A stretch of 64,000 nucleotides of DNA from VFKI01 sp033762075 (GCA_033762075.1 JANRLY010000017.1:1-64000), one strand, 5' to 3'. Counted from the stretch's first letter, positions 51,515 through 60,167 are shown. The notes: generated by a model from the letters alone, not told the origin. Numbers and translations: made by a program.

Positions 51515-53005
51515 ATGAAAACTGCCATCTCTCCCACTCGTACTGAAAATTACCCTGAATGGTATCAACAAATTATTCGCGCAGCAGAGTTAGCGGAAGT
51601 ATCGCCTGTACGCGGCTGCATGATTATTAAACCCTGGGGTTATGCTTTATGGGAAAATATTCAGCGCATCATTGATCAAGAACTCAAAGCACTCGGTCAT
51701 AAAAATTTATATTTCCCTTTATTAATTCCCGCGAGTTTTCTTGAAAAAGAAGCAGAACACATCGATGGATTTGCGAAAGAGTGCGCCGTCGTCACACACA
51801 GCCGACTTAAACGCAATGAGACTGGTAAATTAATCCCTGACAGTCCGCTCGAAGATCCCTACATTATTCGCCCGACATCTGAGACGATCATTGGCGAAGC
51901 TTATTCACGTTGGGTTCAATCCTATCGCGATTTACCGCTACTCATGAATCAATGGGCGAATGTTGTTCGTTGGGAAATGCGTACACGTATGTTTTTACGC
52001 ACGTCTGAATTTCTCTGGCAAGAAGGGCACACCGCACATTCGACCGCTACAGAAGCCGAACAAGAAACCCGCACCATTCTTGATTTATATACGCGCTTCG
52101 CAGAAGATTATATGGCGATGCCGGTCATTCGTGGTGAAAAATCAGAAAGCGAACGCTTCCCTGGCGCAGTGAACACCTATACCATCGAAGCCATGATGCA
52201 AGATTGTAAAGCATTACAAGCTGGCACCTCTCATTACCTCGGACAAAATTTCGCGCGCGCATTTAATATTAAATTTCTCAATAAAAATGGCATCGAAGAA
52301 TTTGCTTACACAACATCATGGGGTGTGAGTACACGATTAATCGGCGGCCTCATCATGACACACAGCGATGACGATGGTCTCATTTTACCGCCACGCCTTG
52401 CACCGCTTCATGTGGTGATTTTACCTGTCATTCACAAACCTGAGCAGCGCGAAGAAGTACTCACCTATTGCGAACGTATTGCGAATGATCTACGCGCAAT
52501 GAATTGGCTCAATCAAAAAATTCAAGTTGAAATTGATACACGCGAAATGACGGGTGGCGAAAAAGCATGGAGTTGGGTGAAAAAAGGCGTACCGATTCGT
52601 GTTGAAATTGGCGGACGTGAGGCTGCGGCAAATAATGTGACGATGTCACGCCGTGATCGCGCGTATCGCGAACGGGAAACTATTCCTGCGCAACAGTTAC
52701 TTGATACACTCTGCCAAACTTTAGATAACATGCAAACCAATTTATTTATGCGCGCAGAAAAATTTCGCCAAGAACATACTCAAGACATTAACAGTGAAAA
52801 AGATTTTTATGCGTTTTTCACCGATGGCGAAGGTGGCTTTGCGAATGTGCACTGGAATGGCGATCCCGCTATCGAAGAAAAAATCAAAAAAGATTTGAAT
52901 GTCACTATACGTTGCATTCCTCTTGTTGATTCGAAAGAATCTGGCACGTGTCCGTTCAGCGGCGATAAAAGCCCGCAACGCGTCGTGTTTGCGAAGGCGT
53001 ATTAA
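51515..53005 (+). CDS. proS: ProS, prolyl-tRNA synthetase of the archaeal/eukaryotic type
   Basis: The 496-residue protein has the class II motifs WGYALWENIQ, IIRPTSETIIGEAYSRWV (motif 1-2 region) and VVRWEMRTRMFLRTSEFLWQEGHTAH (motif 2). The C-terminal anticodon domain ends in PQRVVFAKAY after a CPF-type segment. The ~180-residue INS editing domain of the usual bacterial enzyme (about 570 residues) is absent. This places it in the ThrRS-like eukaryote/archaeon type (~480-500 residues). Such a synthetase is not usual in gammaproteobacteria and points to gene transfer. Lack of the editing domain means misacylation control must come from elsewhere. Confidence 0.93.
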   Translation: MKTAISPTRTENYPEWYQQIIRAAELAEVSPVRGCMIIKPWGYALWENIQRIIDQELKALGHKNLYFPLLIPASFLEKEAEHIDGFAKECAVVTHSRLKRNETGKLIPDSPLEDPYIIRPTSETIIGEAYSRWVQSYRDLPLLMNQWANVVRWEMRTRMFLRTSEFLWQEGHTAHSTATEAEQETRTILDLYTRFAEDYMAMPVIRGEKSESERFPGAVNTYTIEAMMQDCKALQAGTSHYLGQNFARAFNIKFLNKNGIEEFAYTTSWGVSTRLIGGLIMTHSDDDGLILPPRLAPLHVVILPVIHKPEQREEVLTYCERIANDLRAMNWLNQKIQVEIDTREMTGGEKAWSWVKKGVPIRVEIGGREAAANNVTMSRRDRAYRERETIPAQQLLDTLCQTLDNMQTNLFMRAEKFRQEHTQDINSEKDFYAFFTDGEGGFANVHWNGDPAIEEKIKKDLNVTIRCIPLVDSKESGTCPFSGDKSPQRVVFAKAY

Positions 53006-53014
53006 AAAATACTT

Positions 53015-54316
53015 TCAAGAAATTGCCCAACAAGGTAAAAATATGATTCTATTTTTTTCGTCTATTCGAAACTCGCCGCGATACACATAATACCCCCACG
53101 GAGCTTTAGATTCGTTAGCTAGAAATGTTTTCAGATTACGAATTTTACTGTTTTCTATCGTCGGCGTATAAGTTACTTCAAACGGAAATACTGCAGGTTT
53201 TCTGACGACGATAAAATCAACTTCAACTCCTGAAGTCGTACGCCAATAACAAATCTGTTGGCGTGCAATAACACGTGCTGTCCAAACTTGTAATTCGTTT
53301 AAAAACCAGTTTTCTAAACGATGGCCAATCAGGCCGGTTTTTTGCAGTATCGTAAAGTCTGTTAACCCAGTTAAAAAACTTACCAAACCATTATTTAACA
53401 AATACCCTTTTGGAGATTTCACTAGACGTTTTAAAGCGCTGCCAATGTAAGGATAAATATCTGTGTATAGCAAAGTTGCTTCGACATAACCACGGTATTT
53501 TTTTAGCGTGTCTCGTGTGCACCTCAGTGCATCTACAATACGTTGATCATCGCGGATCGAGCCTGTTTGTTCCGCCAGCACATCCAACATATTTTTATAC
53601 AAATTGATATCAGTAATAGTTTCGATAGCACGCACATCTTTTTCAAGATAAGTTTGTACGTAGTTTTTGAGATAAGCGATTTTTTCATTAGATGTTTGAC
53701 AGGCCAATACTTCTGGGAAACCACCCCATACGAGTTGTTGCTGCAATTGTTCTTCAAGCAAGGGTTTCCATGGCAAGATATCATGAATGAGATTCGACAG
53801 ATTGTCAGGTTCACTTATTTTATCCAGCAGTGAATTGAGCGAAATATTTTTTTTACTGAAGCGCGTAGATTCGCGTAAATTAAAGGGATAAAAGTGATGC
53901 AGCTCTACTCGTCCGGCTAGACTTTCCGCAGTTAGTTGATGCAGACTCAAAATCGCTGATCCAGTTAAAATAAATTTTATTTTATTTTTTCCCTTGTAGA
54001 GATCGTAAAGACTTTTTATCTGCTCAAAGCTCTCTGGGCATTTTTGCGCTTCATCTATCAATACCCAAATTTTTCCCTCACCTAAATGTTGCTGTGCCAC
54101 TTCCACAATCATGCTTGCTAATTGCTGGGCTACTGCCCGCTCCCGCGTGACCAAATCATCCATATTCAAGGAAACCCAGCATCGTCCGCCATGCCGCTGG
54201 GCATATTTTTCAACAAAATAACTTTTGCCTACACGCCGCGGCCCCAATATTACTGTAACATATTGATTTTCAAAAGATTCCTCTATTGAAGACTGATTAC
54301 TGCGCAGTATATCCAT
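53015..54316 (-). CDS. AAA_14/DUF4143-type ATPase
   Basis: The ~433-residue protein has a Walker A, ILGPRRVGKSYFVEKYA, near residue 24, a Walker B IWVLIDEAQKCPES near 85, and the sensor region KIKFILTGSAILSL near 113. The C-terminal half is the DUF4143 domain, with conserved VDFIVVRKPAVFPFEV, a nuclease-like EVDF segment. Such proteins occur in archaea and bacteria and are of unknown function, sometimes linked to mobile or defence regions. ATG 54316 is chosen; an in-frame TTG lies 6 codons upstream. Two palindromes lie directly upstream, suggesting autoregulation. Confidence 0.8.
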   Translation of the reverse strand: MDILRSNQSSIEESFENQYVTVILGPRRVGKSYFVEKYAQRHGGRCWVSLNMDDLVTRERAVAQQLASMIVEVAQQHLGEGKIWVLIDEAQKCPESFEQIKSLYDLYKGKNKIKFILTGSAILSLHQLTAESLAGRVELHHFYPFNLRESTRFSKKNISLNSLLDKISEPDNLSNLIHDILPWKPLLEEQLQQQLVWGGFPEVLACQTSNEKIAYLKNYVQTYLEKDVRAIETITDINLYKNMLDVLAEQTGSIRDDQRIVDALRCTRDTLKKYRGYVEATLLYTDIYPYIGSALKRLVKSPKGYLLNNGLVSFLTGLTDFTILQKTGLIGHRLENWFLNELQVWTARVIARQQICYWRTTSGVEVDFIVVRKPAVFPFEVTYTPTIENSKIRNLKTFLANESKAPWGYYVYRGEFRIDEKNRIIFLPCWAIS

Positions 54317-54332
54317 GAATTTTCGCCTTACC

Positions 54333-54396
54333 AAAGGTAATATTTCACGGATATTTTACCTTTATCAAGGTAATATTTCACGAAATTTTCACCTTT
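54333..54396. promoter_or_regulatory. Tandem palindromic operator upstream of the AAA_14 gene
   Basis: AAAGGTAA (54333-54340) and TTACCTTT (54356-54363) form a palindrome. A second, imperfect one spans 54367-54396. The 16-bp direct repeat AAGGTAATATTTCACG occurs at 54334-54349 and 54367-54382, exactly 33 bases apart, about three helical turns, which would place two sites on the same DNA face. It lies between the divergent AAA_14 and aldolase genes and may control either. Confidence 0.5.
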
Positions 54397-54480
54397 AGAA
54401 AGCAAGATCAACGCATTTTGCTTAACCCGCTGTTTATGCTAATCTGTGCGGCACTTTCGATGAATCTTTAGGATCTCAGC

Positions 54481-55515
54481 ATGAACACAAAAAGCCCATT
54501 AGATAGCACGATTCAACAACTTTCGACCAAAGGCAAAGGCATTCTCGCGGCAGATGAAAGCGGCGCAACCGTTGGCAAGCGATTTGCTGCCCTTGGCATC
54601 GAATCCACCGAAGAAACCCGCCGTACTTGGCGCAATTTGCTCATCACGACTCAAGGCATTCAAGAGTTTATTGCCGGCGTGATTTTATTCGACGAAACCC
54701 TACATCAAAACGCGCTCGACGGGACACCTTTCCCTAAAAAATTAGAACAACTCGGCATTGTGCCTGGCATTAAAGTCGACCAAGGCTTAACAATATTACC
54801 GAATACCGCTGACGAACAAATTACACAAGGCTTAGATAAACTCGGCGAAAGACTAGCGGATTATTTTTCAAAGGGTGCACGTTTTGCAAAATGGCGCGCT
54901 GTATATGCAATCTCCGATCATACCCCTAGCCCTTTAGCAATCGAAGCTAATGCCGAAGTACTTGCACGTTACGCAGCCCTTTGCCAACAAAATAATATTG
55001 TCCCAATCGTTGAGCCTGAAGTTTTATTGGATGGCACACACACGATTGAGCGTTGCGCTATTGTCAGTGAGTCTGTTTTGCATGCTGTTTTTAATGCGTT
55101 ACATCGTCATCACGTCAAACTTGAACACACGATTCTCAAACCTTCTATGGTGATCAGTGGAAAGTCATGCACGAAACGCGCTGACGTTGAAACAGTCGCA
55201 CGCATGACAGTGAATATTTTACGTCGCACCGTTCCTGCAGCTATTCCCACCATTAATTTTCTTTCTGGCGGGCAAACCCCAGAAGAAGCGACAGCACATC
55301 TCAATACAATGCATACTTTAAATCCGCACTTACCTTGGAATTTAAGCTATTCTTATGCGCGTGCATTGCAAGATATTGCGATGAAAACCTGGGCAGGCAA
55401 AGCTGGCAATATCGCAGCAGCACAAGAGGCATTTTATCGTCGTGCTCGCTTAAATAGTTTAGCTGCGATCGGGCAATACAACACCGCGATGGAAAAGGAA
55501 AATTCTGTTGCATGA
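54481..55515 (+). CDS. Class I fructose-bisphosphate aldolase
   Basis: The 344-residue protein has the glycolytic class I start GKGILAADESGATVGKRFAALGIESTEETRR, the active-site lysine in ILKPSMVISGK near residue 220, and LSGGQTPEEATAHL. This is the Schiff-base aldolase family found in eukaryotes and some bacteria, not the zinc class II enzyme. It cleaves fructose 1,6-bisphosphate in glycolysis. GGAT lies upstream of the ATG. Confidence 0.93.
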   Translation: MNTKSPLDSTIQQLSTKGKGILAADESGATVGKRFAALGIESTEETRRTWRNLLITTQGIQEFIAGVILFDETLHQNALDGTPFPKKLEQLGIVPGIKVDQGLTILPNTADEQITQGLDKLGERLADYFSKGARFAKWRAVYAISDHTPSPLAIEANAEVLARYAALCQQNNIVPIVEPEVLLDGTHTIERCAIVSESVLHAVFNALHRHHVKLEHTILKPSMVISGKSCTKRADVETVARMTVNILRRTVPAAIPTINFLSGGQTPEEATAHLNTMHTLNPHLPWNLSYSYARALQDIAMKTWAGKAGNIAAAQEAFYRRARLNSLAAIGQYNTAMEKENSVA

Positions 55516-55534
55516 TAGCTTTTCTACAGTTTTC

Positions 55535-55571
55535 CTTCTCCCCTTGCGGGAGAAGGTGGCGCATAGCGCCG
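55535..55571. repeat. REP-like hairpin pair after the aldolase gene
   Basis: CTTCTCCC (55535-55542) and GGGAGAAG (55548-55555) form one hairpin, and GGCGC/GCGCC (near 55558-55570) a second. It resembles the common bacterial palindrome with TCCCCTTGCGGGAGAAGG. It may also act as the aldolase terminator. Confidence 0.5.
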
Positions 55572-55611
55572 AATAAGGGGCAAAGGCACATCAGTCAAAA
55601 AGGATATTGAT

Positions 55612-55869
55612 ATGGCAACGACTTTAATCAACACCACGGAAGCAAAAGAACAATTCACTGATTTAATCAATCGTGTTGTACACAGCAAAGAACGCATTCT
55701 TTTAACCCGCCGTGGCAAAGAAATTGCTGCCTTAATCCCTTTCGATGATTTTAAACATTTGCTCGAAATTCAAGATCAACTCGATTTAGCAGAAGCCATT
55801 GATGCTTTAAAAGAAGCGCGTCAATCCGGCACAGTTTCTCTTGAAGAATTACAAACAGAATTTGGATGA
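55612..55869 (+). CDS. Phd/YefM-type antitoxin
   Basis: The 85-residue protein has the Phd/YefM N-terminal DNA-binding pattern (TLINTTEAKEQFTDLINRVVHSKERILLTRRGKEIAALIPFDDFKHL). The C-terminus (LKEARQSGTVSLEELQTEFG) is the toxin-binding tail. AAAGGA precedes the ATG. It neutralises the RelE/ParE-like toxin encoded next and represses the pair's promoter, by analogy with the family. Confidence 0.9.
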   Translation: MATTLINTTEAKEQFTDLINRVVHSKERILLTRRGKEIAALIPFDDFKHLLEIQDQLDLAEAIDALKEARQSGTVSLEELQTEFG

Positions 55870-55894
55870 AATTGACGAGCAGAGGAAACATCTC

Positions 55895-56140
55895 GTGACA
55901 GAAATGCCTTACACCATTCGTTTCGCGCCAAAAATCGCAAATCAATTACGCAAATTACCGATCAAACAGCGCAGACTTGTTTTACGATTTGCCGAAGCAC
56001 TCGCAATCAATCCTCGTCCGCCTGGTGCATCACGTATTGAAGGCATGACAGGATTGTATCTCGAAGCACTTGAAAGTCTAAATTTAAATTTAATTTATAA
56101 AATCGAAGAGCAAACGGTATTGCTATTGTTTATGCGATAA
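55895..56140 (+). CDS. RelE/ParE-superfamily toxin
   Basis: The ~81-residue protein (MTEMPYTIRFAPKIANQLRKLPIKQRRLVLRFAEALAINPRPPG) has the RelE/ParE fold pattern, with the basic second helix and GLYLEALESLNLNLIYKIEEQTVLLLFM at the C-terminal strand. A GTG at 55895 with GAGG nine bases upstream is the likely start; ATG 55904 is an alternative, and an upstream ATG at 55841 overlaps the antitoxin. RelE-type toxins cleave mRNA and ParE-type ones poison gyrase; which applies cannot be said. Confidence 0.8.
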   Translation: MTEMPYTIRFAPKIANQLRKLPIKQRRLVLRFAEALAINPRPPGASRIEGMTGLYLEALESLNLNLIYKIEEQTVLLLFMR

Positions 56141-56200
56141 CAGCATCATTCGCTTCTTTTAGGGAAGAGATATTATGAAAACTCTCTACAGATCTTTTCC

Positions 56201-56791
56201 CTACTCTTGGCCTTTACTAAGCTTGCGAATAAAGTGGCCCGCTCTAAAAATCATGAGGTCATTTGTAATGAGGAAAATTCTTGTTGCTGCAATAGTCTCT
56301 GGATTATGAATCACATATTCCCTTATTTTATCCAATGATTTTTCGTTTCTAATGATATGCTCATGATAATTACGCTGCCAAACAGAAGTGATCGATACTC
56401 CTTGTATAGCCTTGATTTTCTTTGTTACAGACGATTTGAATCCAGCGACCAATGAACCAATTGATGTATTATTTATTGTTCTCAACACACTAGACTGGCC
56501 ATTTTTATTTTGACATCTCGCACTCTCAATAAACACAATGCCATGTAAATGGTTAGGCATAATAATAAATTGATCCATTTTAATTTCCCTACGAATAAGT
56601 GAGGATTTAATCCACTCATCCCGAACAATTATTCCGAATTGATTCAATACCATTTTTTTATTATTAATTTCTCCAAATAAGCAACTTCGATTATGTGTGC
56701 AAAGTGTCAGAAAATATGCGCCATTTTGCGAATAATCGAACCCTTTTAATCTAATGGATCGACGATGATGAATTTTGGGATCATATTTCAT
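56201..56791 (-). CDS. REP-associated tyrosine transposase (RAYT)
   Basis: The 196-residue protein has the HUH motif in FIIMPNHLHGIVFI and a later Tyr, and begins RRSIRLKGFDYSQNGAYFLTLCTHNRSCLFG, the IS200-type Y1 transposase pattern of RAYTs. RAYTs mobilise REP palindromes. AAGGA precedes the ATG. Its REPIN lies 16 bases upstream of its start (56807-57042), so the transposase and its substrate are adjacent. The gene is intact. Confidence 0.9.
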   Translation of the reverse strand: MKYDPKIHHRRSIRLKGFDYSQNGAYFLTLCTHNRSCLFGEINNKKMVLNQFGIIVRDEWIKSSLIRREIKMDQFIIMPNHLHGIVFIESARCQNKNGQSSVLRTINNTSIGSLVAGFKSSVTKKIKAIQGVSITSVWQRNYHEHIIRNEKSLDKIREYVIHNPETIAATRIFLITNDLMIFRAGHFIRKLSKGQE

Positions 56792-56806
56792 GGCGATTCC
56801 TTCAAA

Positions 56807-57042
56807 GGGCGACCGCCGGTCGCCCCTACGTTTCAGAGAAATGATTAGGTGTTGTATTTGAATGTGCGGACGGTCGCCCCTACGTTTCAGAGAAATGATT
56901 AGGTGTTGTATTTGAATGTGCGGACGGTCGTTCCTACGTTTCAGAGAAATGATTAGGTGTTGTATTTGAATGTGCGGACGGTCATTCCTTGATATAGAGG
57001 GAGATGACTATAGGTATCTGTAGGGGCGACCGGCGGTCGCCC
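56807..57042. repeat. REPIN with internal 54-bp tandem repeat
   Basis: Two REP hairpins with perfect 9-bp arms (GGGCGACCG/CGGTCGCCC) lie at 56807-56825 and 57024-57042 in opposite orientation, each with the CTAC tail on the inner side, the structure of a REPIN. Between them are three copies of a 54-bp unit (periods starting near 56831, 56885 and 56939), each ending in a partial REP, GCGGACGGTCG. The third copy is slightly diverged. The array is next to the RAYT gene. Confidence 0.85.
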
Positions 57043-57050
57043 ATTGCCAT

Positions 57051-58076
57051 TTACCCCAACGCCACGCCCAATAATTTACCGGAAAAGAATGTAATACCAG
57101 CTGCCACCGCACCGATCAACAGCATGCGCAAGCCACTGTAAATAGCACTGCGATTTGTGAATAGACTGAGCACACCGCCAATCACCACTAAGGCAAACGC
57201 CGTGCAACCAAAACTCAAATACAATGCAAAATGACTATCTGAAAATAAAAATGGCATGAGTGGAATAAAAGCACCAATACCAAACGCTGCAAAAGAAGAA
57301 CTCGCCGCACCAAATGGCGAACTTATTTCTGCGGGATTTAAACCTAATTCTTCGCGCGCTAAAATATCAAGCGCTTTATCAGGATCACTCAACACTAAAT
57401 CCGCTAATTGTTTTGCAGAATCCTTTGGCATCCCACGTGCACGATAAATACACGCAAGCTCTACTGCTTCTTCTTCTGGATATAACTCGAGTTCTTCTTT
57501 TTCGAGTGTCATTTGATATTCAAAAAATTCGCGTTGCGAACGTACAGAAACATATTCACCAGAGGCCATCGAGCATGCCCCTGCTAATAATCCTGCAACT
57601 CCCGTCAATATAATCATAGAATGATTGGCATTCGCACCAGCAATCCCCGCCAACAAACTTAAATTCGAAACCAACCCATCATTCACACCAAAAACCGCAG
57701 CACGTAAATTACCTGCGTTGCCCATTCCTTTGTGACGCTGCTCGAGTCGGGCAGCTGCCGGATGACTCGTTGGCATAGCAGAGTAAATCGACATACCGCG
57801 CACTTTCATCGCAGATAAAATAAAACGCAATTGTCTAACACCAAAGATTTTAATCATGCTGCCAACAAGACGCGTGCGAAAATTGGGTTTAAAACTCGCA
57901 ATCGTTTCAGTCGAGCCAGATTCTGCTAATTTCGTTTGCCAAATCCCAGCTTGTTTTTCTGCTGCATCAGCTAACTCTAAAAACAGTCCGCGACGCAAAG
58001 GGTCTAGTTCATTCTCGGCAATTTCTCGATACAACCATGCCGCAGATAATTCTTCGTTTCGGTTTTGTAATAACAT
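57051..58076 (-). CDS. VIT1/CCC1 metal transporter with N-terminal ferritin-like domain
   Basis: The 341-residue protein has an N-terminal helical domain (about 1-110) with LFLELADAAEKQAGIW, a rubrerythrin/ferritin-like pattern, followed by the VIT1 core: GVNDGLVSNLSLLAGIAGA, EYVSVRSQREFFEYQ, and five C-terminal membrane segments. This arrangement resembles MbfA, which exports iron or manganese from the cytosol. It is a plausible iron or manganese detoxification system for an intracellular bacterium. Confidence 0.88.
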   Translation of the reverse strand: MLLQNRNEELSAAWLYREIAENELDPLRRGLFLELADAAEKQAGIWQTKLAESGSTETIASFKPNFRTRLVGSMIKIFGVRQLRFILSAMKVRGMSIYSAMPTSHPAAARLEQRHKGMGNAGNLRAAVFGVNDGLVSNLSLLAGIAGANANHSMIILTGVAGLLAGACSMASGEYVSVRSQREFFEYQMTLEKEELELYPEEEAVELACIYRARGMPKDSAKQLADLVLSDPDKALDILAREELGLNPAEISSPFGAASSSFAAFGIGAFIPLMPFLFSDSHFALYLSFGCTAFALVVIGGVLSLFTNRSAIYSGLRMLLIGAVAAGITFFSGKLLGVALG

Positions 58077-58161
58077 GACGCTTTGTTTCTCCTTTTATAA
58101 AATCCCCCTCCATCCCCCTTTTTCAAAGGGGGAAGCGTTCTGTGCTCTCCCTTTTTCAAAG
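58077..58161. repeat. CCCTTTTTCAAAGGG hairpins upstream of the VIT1-type gene
   Basis: CCCCTTTTTCAAAGGGG near 58116-58132 and CCCTTTTTCAAAGGG near 58149-58163 form short palindromes; the second is split by the MITE that follows. The element resembles a common short repeat. No gene is seen. Confidence 0.5.
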
Positions 58162-58343
58162 GGCTTTGTTGCATAAATCATACAACTCCGCTTGTCATTC
58201 CCGCGCAGGCGGGAATCCATCATTATGTTCAAAAATAACTAATTAAAAAATACTCATCTCACGTTCCATATGACTCATTAAAAACTTTATAAATTTGAAA
58301 TAGATTCCCGCCTGCGCGGGAATGACAATTATGCAACAACGCC
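58162..58343 (+). mobile_element. MITE with IS903-like ends, copy 2
   Basis: This 182-bp element begins GGCTTTGTTGCATAAATC and ends with the inverse of GGCGTTGTTGCATAA, matching the IS903-group terminus apart from one base. The 9-bp duplication TTTTCAAAG lies at 58153-58161 and 58344-58352. Inner inverted arms around CGCGCAGGCGGGAAT flank an AT-rich core shared with the copy at 7778-7985 in inverse orientation. No transposase is encoded; an IS903-like element elsewhere in the genome would be needed to move it. Confidence 0.82.
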
Positions 58344-58364
58344 TTTTCAAAGGGGGAAGCGTTT

Positions 58365-60155
58365 TTAGGTGCAATGCCCACAATGTTCTACTTCATCCTC
58401 ACTCAACACGCTACCTGTAATTGGATTCAAGCGAAAAACCGTACATCCTTTTAAATTCATTTTCCAGGCATCCGTATAGACAGAAATGAGTTTTTCAAAA
58501 GGAAAATCAACTGGCACATTAATTGTTTTTGAAATCGAATTGTCAATGTAGGGCTGCAATGTCGCTTGCATTTTTAAATGTTGTTCAGGCGTTAACGTGC
58601 CGACATCCTGCCAAGCTGGCGGAAAAGGTTCTGCATGATCTTGTTGCTGCCAGACACGCAACGCATAATTTGTTACAGAGTATTTTATATATTCATCTCC
58701 TGCTGTTCGCATTCGTCGCGTATATTGACCATGGAAAATGGGTTCGATGCCGCTTGAAACATTATTCGCTAATAAACTGGTTGTGCCGGTCGGTGCAATG
58801 GTGTTGTGATGACTATTGCGAATGCCGTGCTTTTCAATTCCTTGCCGAATCGTGTCTGGCAATCGCTCAACGAAATGTCCTTGAATATATTTTGCCGCAT
58901 GAAATGCAGCAAAAACACCGCGTTCACGTGCAAGCTCAATTGAAGCTTGCCAAGTCGTTTCTGTGATTGCTTTGATGAGACGCTCAGTGAATGCAAATGA
59001 TTGTTCGCTCCCATACGGTAAACCTAGCATCACTAGCATGTCCGCTAATCCTGTAATGCCTAAACCCATACGACGCGTAAGCCGTTCTTCTTGTTTTTGC
59101 ACCATTAACGGATAATGTGTGATATCAATAACATTGTCGAGAAATCGTGTTGCGATAATGGTTGTCTTTTGCAAAGCATCCCAATCTAAATCTGCTTCAG
59201 TGGAATAAGGTCGTTTCACAAATTGCGTTAAATTAAGCGAGCCTAAATTACATGAACCATATAATGGTAAAGGAATTTCACCGCATGGATTGGTGGCACT
59301 AATCCATTCACGATACCAAAGATTATTCAATCGATTAATGGAGTCTTCAAATAACACGCCAGGCTCAGCATAATCGTAAGCTGCACGAATAATTTTATCC
59401 CACAGTTCTTTCGCGCGAACACGTTTCACCACGCGACAAGCGACTGGTTCTGCACTGCAACTCCAGTGACGCAACATCGTATCTGTTGAATCGTTTTCTC
59501 CAACCGGAAAAACTAATTCCCATTCGCGATCTTCTTTGACAGCTTGCATGAAAGCATCTGTGACTAAAACAGATAAATTAAAATGACGTAATTCATGTGG
59601 ATCTGATTTTGCCGCAATGAAAGCTTCAATATCTGGATGATCACAACGCAAGATTCCCATCATCGCACCACGTCTTGCGCCGGTGGATTCCATCGTGGCA
59701 CACATCGCATCCCAGATGCGCATAAATGAAACTGGGCCTGATGCAATTGTTCCTGTGTGTGTTACGGGATAACCGCGTGGACGTAAAATTGAAAAATCGT
59801 AACCGACACCCCCGCCATATTGTAAAGTGATGGCTGCTTCCCGCAAGGCATCAAAAACCGCAGGCAAAGTATCTTCAGAAACTGACATGACAAAACAATT
59901 AAATAATGTCACCTCATGATCAGTGCCTGCACCTGCAAGAATGCGCCCGCCCGGTAAAAAACGAAATCCAGAAAGAATATCGAAAAAAGCCTGTTCCCAT
60001 TTAGCACGATTTTCTAGTGCCTCTGCTTTTGCAACTGCGCTTGCAACACGACGCCAAGTGTCTTCGATGCTTTGATCAATGATTTGATCACGTAGTCGAT
60101 AGCGGTATTTTACGTCCCATGTTTTTTCTGAAATATCTTCCTGAAAAATACTCAC
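58365..60155 (-). CDS. AdoCbl-dependent (class II) ribonucleoside-diphosphate reductase
   Basis: The 596-residue protein has the RNR core: LPGGRILAGAG, QYGGGVGYDFSILRPRGY, the active-site Cys in NPCGEIPLPLYGSCNLGSLNL (near residue 288), and APTGTTSLLANNVSSGIEPIF. The length and N-terminus match class II, monomeric or dimeric, B12-dependent enzymes. The C-terminal Cys pair is in EHCGHCT. It makes deoxyribonucleotides without oxygen. It starts with GTG after GAGGG. A cobalamin adenosyltransferase gene in the same window (46730-47281) can supply its cofactor. Confidence 0.93.
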   Translation of the reverse strand: MSIFQEDISEKTWDVKYRYRLRDQIIDQSIEDTWRRVASAVAKAEALENRAKWEQAFFDILSGFRFLPGGRILAGAGTDHEVTLFNCFVMSVSEDTLPAVFDALREAAITLQYGGGVGYDFSILRPRGYPVTHTGTIASGPVSFMRIWDAMCATMESTGARRGAMMGILRCDHPDIEAFIAAKSDPHELRHFNLSVLVTDAFMQAVKEDREWELVFPVGENDSTDTMLRHWSCSAEPVACRVVKRVRAKELWDKIIRAAYDYAEPGVLFEDSINRLNNLWYREWISATNPCGEIPLPLYGSCNLGSLNLTQFVKRPYSTEADLDWDALQKTTIIATRFLDNVIDITHYPLMVQKQEERLTRRMGLGITGLADMLVMLGLPYGSEQSFAFTERLIKAITETTWQASIELARERGVFAAFHAAKYIQGHFVERLPDTIRQGIEKHGIRNSHHNTIAPTGTTSLLANNVSSGIEPIFHGQYTRRMRTAGDEYIKYSVTNYALRVWQQQDHAEPFPPAWQDVGTLTPEQHLKMQATLQPYIDNSISKTINVPVDFPFEKLISVYTDAWKMNLKGCTVFRLNPITGSVLSEDEVEHCGHCT

Positions 60156-60167
60156 TCAAAATCCCTC

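Noticed and set aside
56831..56990. 54-bp repeats as a CRISPR array
   Set aside because: The repeats are contiguous and identical over the whole unit with no unique spacers, and they sit inside REP hairpins next to a RAYT.
58523..58966. 147-residue plus-strand frame opposite the RNR gene
   Set aside because: Shadow of the conserved reductase; no ribosome-binding site or homology pattern.
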